Assembly: GCA_025642075.2 (NCBI GenBank)
Contig: JAODUO010000433.1
Coordinates: 312,250-376,249 of the forward strand
DNA: 64,000 nucleotides
Direction of reading: 5' to 3'
Source: Ridgeia piscesae
Taxonomy: Eukaryota; Annelida; Polychaeta; Sabellida; Siboglinidae
Under the pieces are notes generated by a model. It did not search any database, was not told the DNA's origin, and saw only the letters and a list, made by a program, of their open reading frames with translations. The first letter of the stretch is position 1. Every line of letters starts with the position of its first letter. The position numbers were made by a program, and so were the translations under genes. Below, in pieces: positions 1-13,412 of the stretch.

Positions 1-1959
1 CACGTGGGATGCGGCCTAGTTGCCTAGAATATGATCAATATCAAATCACGACGTCATTGTTGTGAAGATTACCGCCATGCCCATCATCACGATAGGCATG
101 TTCATGACAGAGTAGTACTTTTCTGTGAGGAATCATTTTGAGAACTAATTGACTGGTTCGGACACCGACATGAGAAACGCAGAAACCTTGCAAGTGTCGG
201 TGTTTCAAGTTGGCGCTTTCAAGATTTAGTTACTTAGATTTCAGTAGAAGACATCGAATGCACGAATCGAATTTAAACAAGGCCCAGCGCCAGCGGAAGC
301 AGCCGGGTGGCAACAAATAAGATCATTTCATCACGTGCAGAATGTTACTTTGATAGCTTAGTTTATTTCTTCCACCGAAACTTAACGCGACGCCACATAG
401 CTGTTCATCGTACAACACATGTGTAGTCGAAAACTAGTTTTAGCATCCATTTGCGTTACCTTTTCGTCGAACATGGAGCGAGATCATTCTCGCCAGGTGG
501 CGCGATGTCACCACAACTATCCATTTCTTAATTTAGTACCTTAATATCCCCTACCAGCCTTACACCGGTTGCCTATGCTGGGTAGGGGTTACCTGCATTA
601 TAATTAGAACAACGAATTAAACACTGCAAATGCAAATTATTGCAGTATGAGTTTGCCGCGTTAAACGATCCATTGCAAAATGGCTACCATCTTCCCAGGA
701 AAGAATGATCTGTGGTCACGTGATATAATTATTATAATGTATTCACACGTGACGTGTCACGTGATTAATTTGCATAAAATATGCAAATTAAGAAAACGCC
801 ATTCAAAGGCGTTTGTACATATCTGAGTAAAATTTATTGAACATCAATAAAATGCTATCTTTGAATGGTCTTTTGTCTACATGATCTAAAAGCATGTTTT
901 GCCAATAAACAGGACAACTAATAGGCCAATGACTATTTACAACTTATATAATAATTGGTTAACCCAATGAACTTATAACTAACATATAATTAATACGTTT
1001 CAGTTATTTAATTGTTTTTATTTTAAATATTGTTAGTAATTTCAATAGCAGGTAATTAACACCAATTTAATTTATATTGCTTATCTAGCAATGTTTTCAG
1101 TGGCACAAACGCCAATGGCGACCAAGTGCATTGATAGTGTATCTTTCGAAAACATATTATACAAACTTAGAAGGATGAAATAGCGCCGGCGCGGTCATAC
1201 AACGTATACGATTCGAGGTATTTATACAAGGTTCTCTCGGTCGACAATCCATGCGATCGACCGCTAGCCTGCCGTGCCACACACTGTTAAGTTGAGTTTG
1301 AATAAAACAAAATTATTAACTATACATTAGGGTTTTATATTTATATACGAATGCGCATTTCGTCATATAGCTGATGATATGCATGCATGCTTACAAAATA
1401 CTGCAACTGCAAATCACGCAACATTATAATATATTGAGCTTGATCTCTTTCAGTTGCGAATGCATGGCATTCGTTTGAATAGTTATACCTTAATTATTAC
1501 TTATATTAAACAACCATCATTTACAGGACATTTTTTAAATAATATTATGGGATGTTGTGTTGATTTAATTCGGAACATAATCCCGTCATCGATTAATCTG
1601 CCAAACTATTGCACTTTGAGTTTGATTCTACCTGTACCATTATAGATTTGGCATTTATTCTTATACTTCTATCGTTTAAATACATTATTCTCGTAATGAC
1701 ATCATTCACTGAGAATAATACTAATTGATGAATAACTAAACATCGATGTAACAATGTTTATTCCATCTAAAGTTGCAATAACATGATCTTGTAAATACGA
1801 CAATCGGTTTATTCGATTATCTAATCCTTGGACATCCCAGTTCGTAAACGAGGTCAACGCTTGAATATGGCAGACTGTGGATGTGTATGATGTTTTTGTA
1901 TTTCCGCCTGTCACATTTCTCGTGATCACATTTTATGTAGGACTTATAACAGCGTCGAA
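1..1959 (+). promoter_or_regulatory. Upstream region of the SLAIN gene
   Basis: No coding exon is recognisable in this stretch, which precedes the SLAIN start codon. It is AT-rich and contains E-boxes (CACGTG) at the very start, near 333 and in a cluster at 716-764, two octamer-like ATGCAAAT-type sites near 629 and 782, and a 7-bp stem with 7-base loop (AAACGCC / GGCGTTT) near 793-813. The transcription start and any 5' untranslated exon cannot be placed from sequence alone. Promoter function is inferred from position. Confidence 0.3.
716..764. promoter_or_regulatory. E-box cluster (TCACGTGA motifs)
   Basis: TCACGTGA occurs at 716-723. A second block, at 744-764, overlaps CACGTGAC with GTCACGTGA and is nearly palindromic. 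Such sites are bound by bHLH-zip factors of the USF/MITF/TFEB type. They lie about 1.2 kb upstream of the SLAIN ATG, so a regulatory role is only inferred. Confidence 0.3.
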
Positions 1960-2273
1960 ATGACTACAATGATAGAAGAATCTAACATGTTAATCGAGCC
2001 GGAGGAAGAAGTAAGGCAATTGCAGGAACTTGTCAAGAAATTAGAACGTCAAAACCAAATCTTGCGTAGCAAGCAAGACCAAAACAAGGACGTCGAGTCC
2101 AACGTTATTTCCGTCAAAAGTGACTCGGATGAACACTTGAAGAAACGATGGCCTACGAAAAAAGACACATTGAGTTCCAACATAAACGACAATTCGAATG
2201 ATACGTCACTGGATGATGTAGAACTGTTAGATTTAGATAAAGTTCAACCACAACAAGAAGATGAAGATTGCTG
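1960..2273 (+). CDS. SLAIN2: SLAIN exon 1 (start, coiled coil)
   Basis: Encodes residues 1-104 plus two bases of Trp105. It starts at ATG 1960; a second in-frame ATG follows three codons later. The coiled coil lies at residues about 15-39 and is followed by a Ser/Asp-rich acidic stretch. The donor is GTAAGT at 2274, leaving phase 2. Confidence 0.92.
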
Positions 2274-5200
2274 GTAAGTCGGTCCCGTTTTCTGTCATTC
2301 AGCCTTTCATAGTAGCCACTAAGCCAGTCAGTCACTCAGTCGCAGTGCCAGTGGATTCTGAGTGACTCGATTTGAGACAGGGATCTGAGCCGAAGCTGAA
2401 CTTTGCAATGCATATTTTAATCGGAGTATGCTAAATTCAATATTTAACCATATTTTTGTTGTACCATTGTTTTTAGAGAATGTCTTAAGTTTAGAGAATG
2501 AGCCTGAGGGTCTCTTCGGAATGACATAATCAACATAAGACTTTCACCATGATGGTCAGTTGTCAGTACCAAGATTTTAATCCTTTTTTTCAATTATTAG
2601 ACCAGCACGCCAACCACATATGAATTGTCTCTTCAGACTCTTGACCTTGTAGGACATTAAATTTTCTTGGTAAATTCAAGTTCTGCCTGGGCAGATTTGT
2701 TTAACCCAACTGTGCATATCTTTTGTAGGTAAAATTAAAACCATTCTACAGTCGTGCGTCGCTATAATGCAAATTGCATATAACGCGGACAGTCATGGAC
2801 CCCAAACTTTCAAGAGTGAAATGGGCACTACGGCTAACAGTAACGCTGTATTAACTGAAACTTGTTTTATGAAGTTCTCAGGTGTATCTTGAAGCACTTC
2901 TGTTGACAGACAAGAAATTTAATGTAGAAGTATGAATCTGGGGTGGGGCCAGTTGCTGAGTTCATAGTTTGCTCTGGCTTCTGTTCTGCATCAGCATTGC
3001 TGCACTAATCCAATTGTTTATCACACCTGTCTATTGTGTAACTTGCCCTTGGTTTGTTTGATGTTCAACTGTTTGTTGAAAGGCAGTGGCTACGCGTACG
3101 TGAGCCGTACGTTTAGGCTGCCAGTCTAAAAGTACAGCATTCATACTATGCATGCATATGCTTTTTTTTCCGGTTACGTGAGCTGTATTTTTAGCATCGT
3201 TTATCTAAGGTATGGCATTCGATAAGCGCTCGCGCATGATTTCTATACGTGGCTCTACTGCCGCATCTTTAGCACTCAGATCTAAAAGTAGGCCTATGTG
3301 ATTTTTTTGCGCGTGCATGCCATTTCTTTAGCAAACAAATATAAAAGTATGTGAATTTTTCCGCGCATGCATGTTGATGTACATACGAACGGAAGCTCTT
3401 TTGGCACTCAGTTCTAAATATACGTGAGATTTTGTGCGTGTAATTTTTTCGCAAGTTGACACATATAGCAGCCCTATGGCAGTCAGTAAATCTAAGAATG
3501 TCAAAAACAATCCCGCTGTACCGATGCGACGAGACGGACGCAGCAAGCTTGTGCAGAATTGAAAAATAGGATACGCGCGCATGCTCACGTACGGTTAGGC
3601 CATGGGTCTAAAGATACGGCTCACGTACGCGTAGACACTTCGTTGTTGAAAACATTGGCAATTAATTAACTGGAGGTACAGTAGATATGTTTGTATTACT
3701 GCTGACACCAATCATGTGTCTCTCCTCCCAGTTTGGAGTGGCTTCTGTGAACAGGCGCCTTTGCTGGCTTGTAAATTGCAATTAAATTGCTTACAAATCA
3801 GATGGGGAAGATCAGTGTAATACTATACATGCTGAAATGGCATGCTGACAGTGCAAGAAAAGAAAAGTTAAATTTTTACTGCACCTATGATAAGCGCATT
3901 TACTGATGTGACAACAAATATTAATATGAATTGCAATATAATTTGGCACTGCAGATGTACATTCTAAATTTGTATTTTTTGATTGATTGAAAGACTCAAG
4001 CCAATAGTAAGCATAATTATAATTTTGCCAACTTTGCCAATACATGTGTCAATTCATTTGTATGTTTTGGCTGCTGAGAGCAAGGTATTATTTTAGCTCT
4101 TTAGATTTTATTATTGTTCAGTTTGCATGGTCAGACTTGGCATGTTGGTTCTTGATTTTATTTCAACATTTTACACCATTCATGAATTTTATTTAGTAAA
4201 GGATTTGGCAATATATGTAATGTTTTAATAGATTTTAGTCACCGACATTGGCTGGCAATCGTAATAATTACAGTCATTATAGATTGTATGGCCAGCAAAT
4301 TGGCTTTGCACATTGATGTAGTGGTGGTTTTTGGCAGCCCTAGTGGAATATACTCTAGTGCGCCCCATTTATAATCGGTTCCATTTCTTGGACCCTGCCT
4401 ACTATGTTATGATGAGGCACGACTGTATCTTAGACATCAACAATAGTTACCAGCTAAAATAAGAAAATTCTGTTAAATTGACTACATGCAATCATTTCAT
4501 CAATGTTACTTTTAAAAATTAAGTTAAACCCACCATACAAGACATACATTCATATTTTCCATAAATTTATAACTATGGACAAGCTTTCATAAAGGTGCAT
4601 GCATGTACACAATCCAGTCTCAACGGGCGCAGAGCGAATAATATTTATCAAGTTTTTCTGCTCCACAAATCTCCCCACTATTATCCACTCAATCAAATGG
4701 TTACCTTTCTAAAAACAATTGCCATCAACAAGATAAGATGGTAGTGATAGGTCTCTGGCTAAAGCTGTGTCAACTAGGATCCTGGACATCCTTCAGTTAG
4801 ACTTGTAGAGGGGTTGAAGCTGAAGCTGGTGGTGGCTTGAGATCCCGACTGAATTGAACTGGGACAAGGGAGTATAACTTGTAATTACACTGGTAGTCGG
4901 AATGCTCACGGGAAGTAGATAGTGTCAGTTGATGTTATACTGCTGATCTGTACACATTACTTCCTACTTTAAATAGACATTCTAAAGGTTGTTTATCAGG
5001 GATCCGTTGTGAGTGTAAAAATAACTAAAAACATCTGTAATATCTAGGTACAATAAAAATTGTACATCGCTCTTCTTTTGATAACTTATCACTGCAGAAA
5101 ATGTAGCACTATGTGCTATTTTATTTGGTATCTTGCAGAACTTTATAATTGATCTAAATAATAAACCTAAGGAATTTGGTGTGTCAGAGTTAACTTATTT

Positions 5201-8200
5201 TCATCCAAACCAAACCAGTCTAATCTGAAGAACTGGTCTTGGAAGATTTATTGGTTTGACTATTGACATCTGGTTTTCACTGCAAAGGCAGCTATCTGAA
5301 TAGATGAGGAAAGTATGCATGCAAATATGCAAACATTTACATATTTGTAGCCTAGCCTAGGTTTACATTATAACTTAGCATGATCAACCCAATTGAAATC
5401 TATTTTTATAGAGTATTGAGATAAAAAAGTATATTTTACATGTTTGCAAGTTATTATGTGATTAAAATGATATGTGTAATGCAGTCACTAGATAATAAAG
5501 ATTTGTCTATTTAAATTGTTTTAATTAACTTGGTTGTCTTGTAATTAGAGTATTTACAGGCTACTTAAATTCTTAGTTAATACAAATTACTGGGACAACA
5601 AAATAAAGTAGAACTTCAGGTTCTGTAAGGTTTACTTTCAAGACAGAGAAACTTTGGGAAATACTGCACCGTTGACAAAATTTAATATTCTGTGTAACGT
5701 GTAGAGCCTTCTTATATGTAACTATTAAAAAAACAGTATTGACAGGCTAAGATTAGTCATTGATTGTTAAGTACAGCTGACAAAACAATATTTTATCAGT
5801 AATATTGAGTATTAACAATGCCTGCAATGGCACAAAACATTTGCAAAAATAGACCACTAACATCCTACCTATCAATTACAACTTTCTGAATACGTCAGAA
5901 TATGCAGTTTGAGCTATGTGATGTGATATCCTCAGTGTAAAGAATGAATAGTCTTTTAGGTAGTGTTCTACTCTTGTAGCCCAAATTTCATCAGCCCATC
6001 TTTGTATTATGACAAAGTAAGTTTAATGAGTTACAAAGCAGTTTGTTGATTATTTATGATTATGTTTCATACATTCTCTGCTGCAGTGTGTTAGTGTTTT
6101 TGATATGTTGTATATTTAGCTTATGTATCTGACAAATTGGGAACATAGAACGAAAATAAAAAAAATATTTATACATATTTCACCTTAAATTTCAGCCATG
6201 TCTGAAGTTGTATATGTGATAACCACTAAATTCCTTTCATTTAATATAAACTGGTTAGCAAATATACTGGGTTAAAGAAATATAAATATAATATTGAACA
6301 TGTTACATATTGTGTTATTTAAACATTACTCAGCCGGGGTGTGTTGAAGCCCATGTAAACTGTTTTGTCTGAGGTTCAGAGATCATCTCCTTGCTAAATT
6401 ATACAGTGGATATTATACACCGTAGCTGTTTTGTATTGATGACTAATGCAAGACTAATACTGGTAGAATCAAACCAGGACTCAGAGGTGTTTAAGCCATT
6501 ACATGGCAACTATATGCCATGTACTAATTAAAGTAGTTATTGTACACATATTACAAATTGTTAAAGGTAACAGTCTAACAAGTCACTTCTTTTTGTGGAC
6601 GGTTTCCTAGATGTGGTTGTCAAACATGAGTTCCATTGTTTACCTGTGTAGTCCTACAGCATTCACGGCAGTCGCAATAATTACCTTGCTGTTGTATACT
6701 AATTATAGTTAATGGTATTCTGTAGCCATGGAAGAATTAAAGATATGTGCGCATTGTGCTGGTATGAAAACTGAATGAAGAAATGGGAAATGTATATTAT
6801 CTTCAAAACTGTGTTAAGGGTTAACATTTGGGATAAAAATATTCGTACAGATACGACAACAATTCTAGATACCTAACTTTTAAACAGCACCATACCAGGT
6901 TTACTGTAATGGAAAATTAATTTATGTATTGAATACTCCAGATGTCACTAGCGCAGTTAAACTTGTGTAGACATCACATGTATGATCTAAGTCAGTATAA
7001 TTTATCTACTTTTGCGAATGATCTCATGTAAGTTGTAGTTGGTCTAGTGCTCAGAAAGTCAAGTGATAACTGATAGGTGTGTTTTGGATCACATGGATGT
7101 TTCATGTACTCTACATTCCTTCCATGTAGTGTATTTCAGAAGCAGAATGTAGACATTTTGTTCCGGTAGTATTGAACAAAACATTAACAAGATTGCTGCA
7201 CAAGGACATTTTTAATGAATAATATTTACCGACAGTGTTACTATTCCGTAATCACAGATTTGACATCTGAAATTTGCAACTAAATAACCTCTGAAGTCAG
7301 TCCAAGTGTACGTTTCTGTAATATCATGTTGTATGTCATTATGCTAATGTTCAGTAATATGGTTGTTTTTGGCAGCTGTCCAGTGTATGTACATAATTTT
7401 ACATATCTGGCACTGATCAATTGGCATTATAATATTTAGTAAAAGTAAAAAATGCCACACTGGTACCCTGGGGACATCTTGGCTGCTGGACTCAACCAAT
7501 TCAGGCATCTACCTTGGTACAGTAGTTAGTTGCAACTCAAGAGGTACATGGGTGTGTTTGTGGGGGGGGGAGGGCTGCATATGTAAATCTTGAGGTGGTG
7601 TCCACATAGGCTGGCTTTTAGTGGATTGGAGGATTTGTATGCATAGTGAACATGGTGTTGACAAGGTGTGCCAGTATGATCCCAATCACTTTGACTTTGT
7701 TTTGTCTGATGACAGTAGTGAATGGCATAGCCCTAAGGCAAACAGGACACATTCACTGAGTAGTACTATGGGACAGATAAATAATTGACTTCCGCATTGA
7801 TAGAATAAAATTATACAAATACAGTACCAGCAATTTTGAACAGAGATTACCATTTGAGCACTACTAATATATTGGTTATCCTGATCAGCAGAGCAGATTT
7901 CTAGTAGTTGGCTGACAATGTATGAGCCTGTCAGTTATGAAAGGATCCCTGGATATGTAAACAACCTTTTATTGTTTTTGTTGCATCTTGTGTTGTGATA
8001 TAAATGTGTTATGTATGTTATTTGTGTACAATCATGAATTAAATGTTCCATACATAGAAACACAACATTAATATATAAATGATTTCTCAACCAATGGTAT
8101 AATAATTGGTACAAGTAATGATGTATCCGCACTAGTCGAAATAATGATGCGTCCCTGCCACGATAGTATCTGTGTTCCCCACTATAGAAAGGTGGCATTG

Positions 8201-11200
8201 ACATTTAGCAGTCATTTTTGACTGGTGATTCACCCAGTGGTAAATGACAGCTCAGGGCAATGCTGCCTTTTCACTGTAACACTGTTACGCTCTCAGGTCA
8301 AGGCATGACTCACTCCTCTTGCTCTCTTGCTCTCTCTCAGCATACCCTCACACAGGAAGGTCTCACACTGTGAGAGTCTGCTGAATGGAGTCTGGGTATT
8401 TCCCATACATGTATTGGGTAATGGGCCTACCTTGAAGTACTCAGCTCCTGTCTTACTGCCAGCTGCAGATTCAGCTGTGAAGCCATCAAAGGCTCACATC
8501 TGTCAGTGCACCTCTGCCTGCTGATATCTGTGGTGTTGGCTCACTTCATCAGTAAAGTTGCCATTACATGTATAGCAGTTGATGTAGTTTCTGTTCATGA
8601 ATGTATACATTTGTAACTTCTAAGTGTGTAATGCATGAGTGAATGTATCACGTGTGATTCTGTAATGTGCATCATGTGTTTTGCATTATGTTGTATATGA
8701 TATGGGTTTTGTTGACTACCGGTAGTATAATTTGTTAAAGCATTAAAAACATTCAGGTTTTCTTATTTTAAATAGGTGCTTTATTACAGCAGGTCAAAAC
8801 TAATTAAATAAATACAACATACATTATACATTTATAATCATATCTTTTCATGGAGACTGTTTAAACTATTACTTGATATTCAGGCATTACTTTGTATAAT
8901 TAAAATCCGATCCTGTCAAGAAATTGACACAACCCAGGTGGTATGTGTGTCTGTGTGTGAATTGTGCTCTTTCGTAGACACATGTGTAATGGCACAGGTA
9001 CATACAGGACTATGGTTGTGTCTAGTGGAAATGTCAGCAGGCCTATGGATCTATTTATAGAACTCAGAAGGCTGTCTGCCAATGACTGCCATAGGTGTAG
9101 CTTACTGCTTCTGAGAGTGCCTTTTACACTTCTTGAGTAACATTATATTCCTTTGCCCGGGTAATGCCAGTGGTCATTGTTCGTAAGCCTGGTGTGACAG
9201 CGATTACATTGATACAATTACGTGAGTCCTGTAGGCTGTCTAGTGTATTATGGACAGTAGTTGCCAGGATCAGTGGCCACAACAGATGGTTTCTTATGTA
9301 CTGCGTTGTTAGTCTAAAGCAGGCTCATCAATCAATGGCACTACCATTGTCAGCACTCCATTGTACAATAACTCATCCAGGGATCATGTCAACTCAGTGT
9401 ATGGTGTGTGCATGTGTGTACATGGCAGTGCATGTGCGTGCGTGCGTGTGCTCACATGCTATTTTTAATTATCAATATGGGTGTAGTAATTTAAACCGTA
9501 GTATAAAATGCGCAGTCACAATACAGACATAACTTCTTGTAATCCAGTAATTATTCAAGATCAAAATCAATATATGCATGTTGCTGTTTACATTTTATTT
9601 GCTAGAACAGACTCTCAATGGAGGGATCCAGTTTCAAATGTTTGGAAGTGCTGTCATAAAAGTTATATATCAGAGCTTCGGCAAGTTAACTCACTGTATG
9701 ATGCTGGACAGTTCACTGAATTGTATAGATAGAGGTGGGTGTAATTGTGAGAATAAATAGACTTTTTTGTGCTGTATTCGGTAAAGCCTGTATAATTATA
9801 GCATCACTGAATCCCGCAAGATAAAATAAGTAACTTGTAAAACCCTTTGATGTAACTTACCAACTAGCTAGATCTACTGCACCATGTAGGCCTACAAGCA
9901 TATACCGTGTATTGTTTTCAGGGTGCAGTGTTTTCTTCTATTGCTTTGGGTCAGTTTTGCATAAAAGGAAATATAATTCTTACTATTACAACTAAATCCA
10001 ATTCCTCTGTTTATGACAGGATTACAGGTTGCAATTTGGATGTAACGAAAATGGAGGCATTAGTTAATTAGTATCATAACATGTGTTGCTTCCTGGTGGC
10101 TCAAATAGTTGTTAAAGTCCAGATAACTGATTAATATTATGCAATGTGGTGGAAGGGAGGTGGGAGTTATTTCCTTGTTTACATTCCCACACAGTAATCA
10201 AGCAGAACCCATCCTACTGTACACTGTGCAGGAACATCTGTGTGGAAGTGGGTCAGAGACAGATGTGGAAGGGGGGCTGACTAGGAGAATGCTGGGGAAA
10301 TACCTTGAGCAACTTAATGGTGAGCACTGAGTTATGGTCTAGTACGTTCAGTGCGAGTCACATGATCATGCAATGAGTGAGGTGCCAAGATGTAGGTGTC
10401 TGCAGTAGCAGCATTAGTAGATAGCAACTCTGTTACATTGCACCTGGTTTACCATCATTATGGAAGAAAACTCCTGAACTTAGAATTACTACGGAAGAAA
10501 CTAAGACTACTTCATAGTTGGTAGGCAGGATATCAAGCACTTTAATGTATAAAAATGCATACATGTATTTTGAATGGTATTTTCTTTTGAGTCTTGTCCT
10601 TATGTTTGAGCAGTAAGGTAAAAAATGATTAAACCATCTGATGGCTAATTACGAGGTGGTCAACAAACCTTTGTGATTCCTAACTGATGAACTCATATCA
10701 GACATAGTTATAGGATTCTGAAATGGTTGAACACTTAAATGTAATTTTAAGTTACCAACTTATGATGATGAATCATCATAATACCCAGTGGTGAACACCT
10801 ACACGTCACACCAGCCGTGAGAACTGATTTACCCAAGTACGTAGAGTGCTCAGTTCCTGGAGATGGTTGCCAGGGAAATGGAGAGCAACTTGCACAGTTT
10901 CCTAGAAGACCTCTAGCCAGTTTCTTTTGCATGTAAAAACTCCCCTGAGTAGAGCATGTGGTGCATTTTCCACCGGCCTGATATTGGAAACTGGCAGTGA
11001 GCTGTGTTCAGTTGACCGATGCCTGTCTGTCATCAGACATTTGTGTCTGGAAGCAGTTTGCATGCATCAGTTGTGTGAGCTGTAGAAATGTAGATAATAA
11101 AGCCTTTCAGCTTTAAATGTATTTCTGGTCATTGAAATTGTATTTTGCCACTGAAACACTGCCTGTCTACCAAATAGATATCAGTTTATGTTTTATAATA

Positions 11201-13365
11201 TCGTCTACTTAGAGTTATTCCAGGTTTTGTAGGCAAATGTTCATCTGGATTCTGTGCACATTTGTGTTAGTCTAAATCTTATACAAAAACAACTAATATC
11301 CTTCTTTTGTTTACCTTGGGGCCAAAACAGCCAGCAGTCAGAAAATAGGCCAATTTTTGAGTGCAGCACAAGTTGCACAACCAGTATTAGTTACACAGGT
11401 GTAATAGCTACTTGTGATTTGTATTTTGTACACGTACATGTGAATGTGATCCCTCTGTTGACTGCTGTGATAGTGTGCAACAATAGCATTATGAGGAATA
11501 GACACAATAGACTTGTGGATAGTGAATATCTGGCCCTGGGTATTTGAATAGGATGAGGATTACAACCAGTCATCAGGGGACAGTAAGATACTGTCGGTAT
11601 GATGTCATAGGTGATGTACCATGAAGTGAATATGTATTAGTGTTCATCAATTATTAGTCATCATATATTGCATTATTCTGGGGTGTATGATGATTTTTCC
11701 AATAATACCCATAGTATGTACCCATGAATAAGCTTCGACTATATTAATGTTATGTGTGTTGACATGAAGTATTAGTTTATAAACTAATAAATGAGATATA
11801 TGTATATAGGCCATTCTGAAGATGACTTTCTTGTTGACACTACCAGTTGTTCAGAACTTGTAGTCACAGACTCCCAGTAGTGGAATGAGTTGTGACCTGG
11901 CTTGGATGAAGTAGAGATAACAGCAATGTCAGTGCAGTCAGCATCCAGTGATGAGAGTGCCTGTATCAGCATCACCTGTGGATGTATGTCTAGATATATG
12001 TCTAGACGGAAACATCGTCAGTATGTAGGAGGAATGCTACTACCAATATTTATCTCATTCTCCAGAAGCTAACTTGAATAAATCAGCTGCAAGTTTTGGT
12101 GATAGGTAATGAATTATAGATGGTAGAGTAAATAAATAATTAATTGGCAATGAGAACACTATGATTAGTAATTTAGCATTATTATCATATAATTAATATT
12201 ATATTATCCGTAGCAAAAATGCTCCATACCCACATGTATGGTGCTACATTCGCATAGACAGTTTCCAAGAGCATAATTTGTAAATAATTTTTCTTGTGAC
12301 ATGATTGTCAACATAACACGTGCTTGACTTACTAAGACTTAGTCCCTCCTGTTCCTTTTGGGACATCGGGCGATGAGCGTTCGCCGTCTGGAATGACCTT
12401 TCGCAATTGTTTTGGCATCATTCCAGTTGATTTTCATTTCTGCCAGAACTTCAGTTCTTTAAATGTCTTGCGCCGGGTCTTAGTCGGCCTTCCTGCTGCC
12501 ACCTTCAGGCACTCACTCCATCACAATGTGTGCTGTCCAATCTCTTGATATGTCCAACCAGTCTTCGACACTTGACATGTAGACTGTCCCTCTATTTGGT
12601 GGATTGATCGTATTATTCAGAATGAGATGTAAAGTCGTTAACAATCAGTATCCAATTCCAATTTCCATCCAGCATAAACCCTACACCATTATAAACAATT
12701 CCTAAAAACGATGTAAACATTTCCTGATGGTTGTCGATAAATCCCTGAAAGTGTGGTATCAAGCGGGAAACGTTGCCATACCACACGTGTACAAACATGC
12801 TCAAATGTTAGTTAAATTACTTAAATATAAACATATATGTCTCCTGTCCTCAGGTTGTACATGTCACCGCGGCGGCCGTCTCCTGCCCAGAAGAGCGTCA
12901 GTCCATACAAGTGGGTGAGACAAGACTTTGAGAGTCCGAGTGTGGATGTGGAGACGTGCAAGCGACGGCTACTCTTTAAGCTGGATGACCTGGCTCGAGG
13001 AGGTGAGACCCACACTGTGTAGGCTTGTGTCTGAAGCAACCAAGTATTTAGTGTGTTTAACTGTGATCTGTTGTTCTCTTTTTGCCAGGGCTGTATATCG
13101 GGTTAGTCTGATCTTGATGCTGGTCGTTGATTTATGATTTCTTTACTTCCCTCTTATCTTTGTTGCATTGCTGTCTCCATCAAACATCTCCAAATATTTA
13201 TTGTATGATTTAATTTACTTTGGAGCATAAATTTGTCGATGAGTGTGACGTTTCGACCCGTCAGCTACGGACCTTGTTCACGTAATGGTGTCACATGTGT
13301 TGGCTCAGATTTTGGTGGGATAATTTGGTATCCCTGGTCTCTGTTCATGGTAGGGGCTCTCTGTT

Positions 13366-13412
<47 letters not shown>

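Noticed and set aside
9164..9532. 122-residue open frame in SLAIN intron 1
   Set aside because: No recognisable domain, no supporting splice pattern, contains a GTGT/GCGT-rich stretch.
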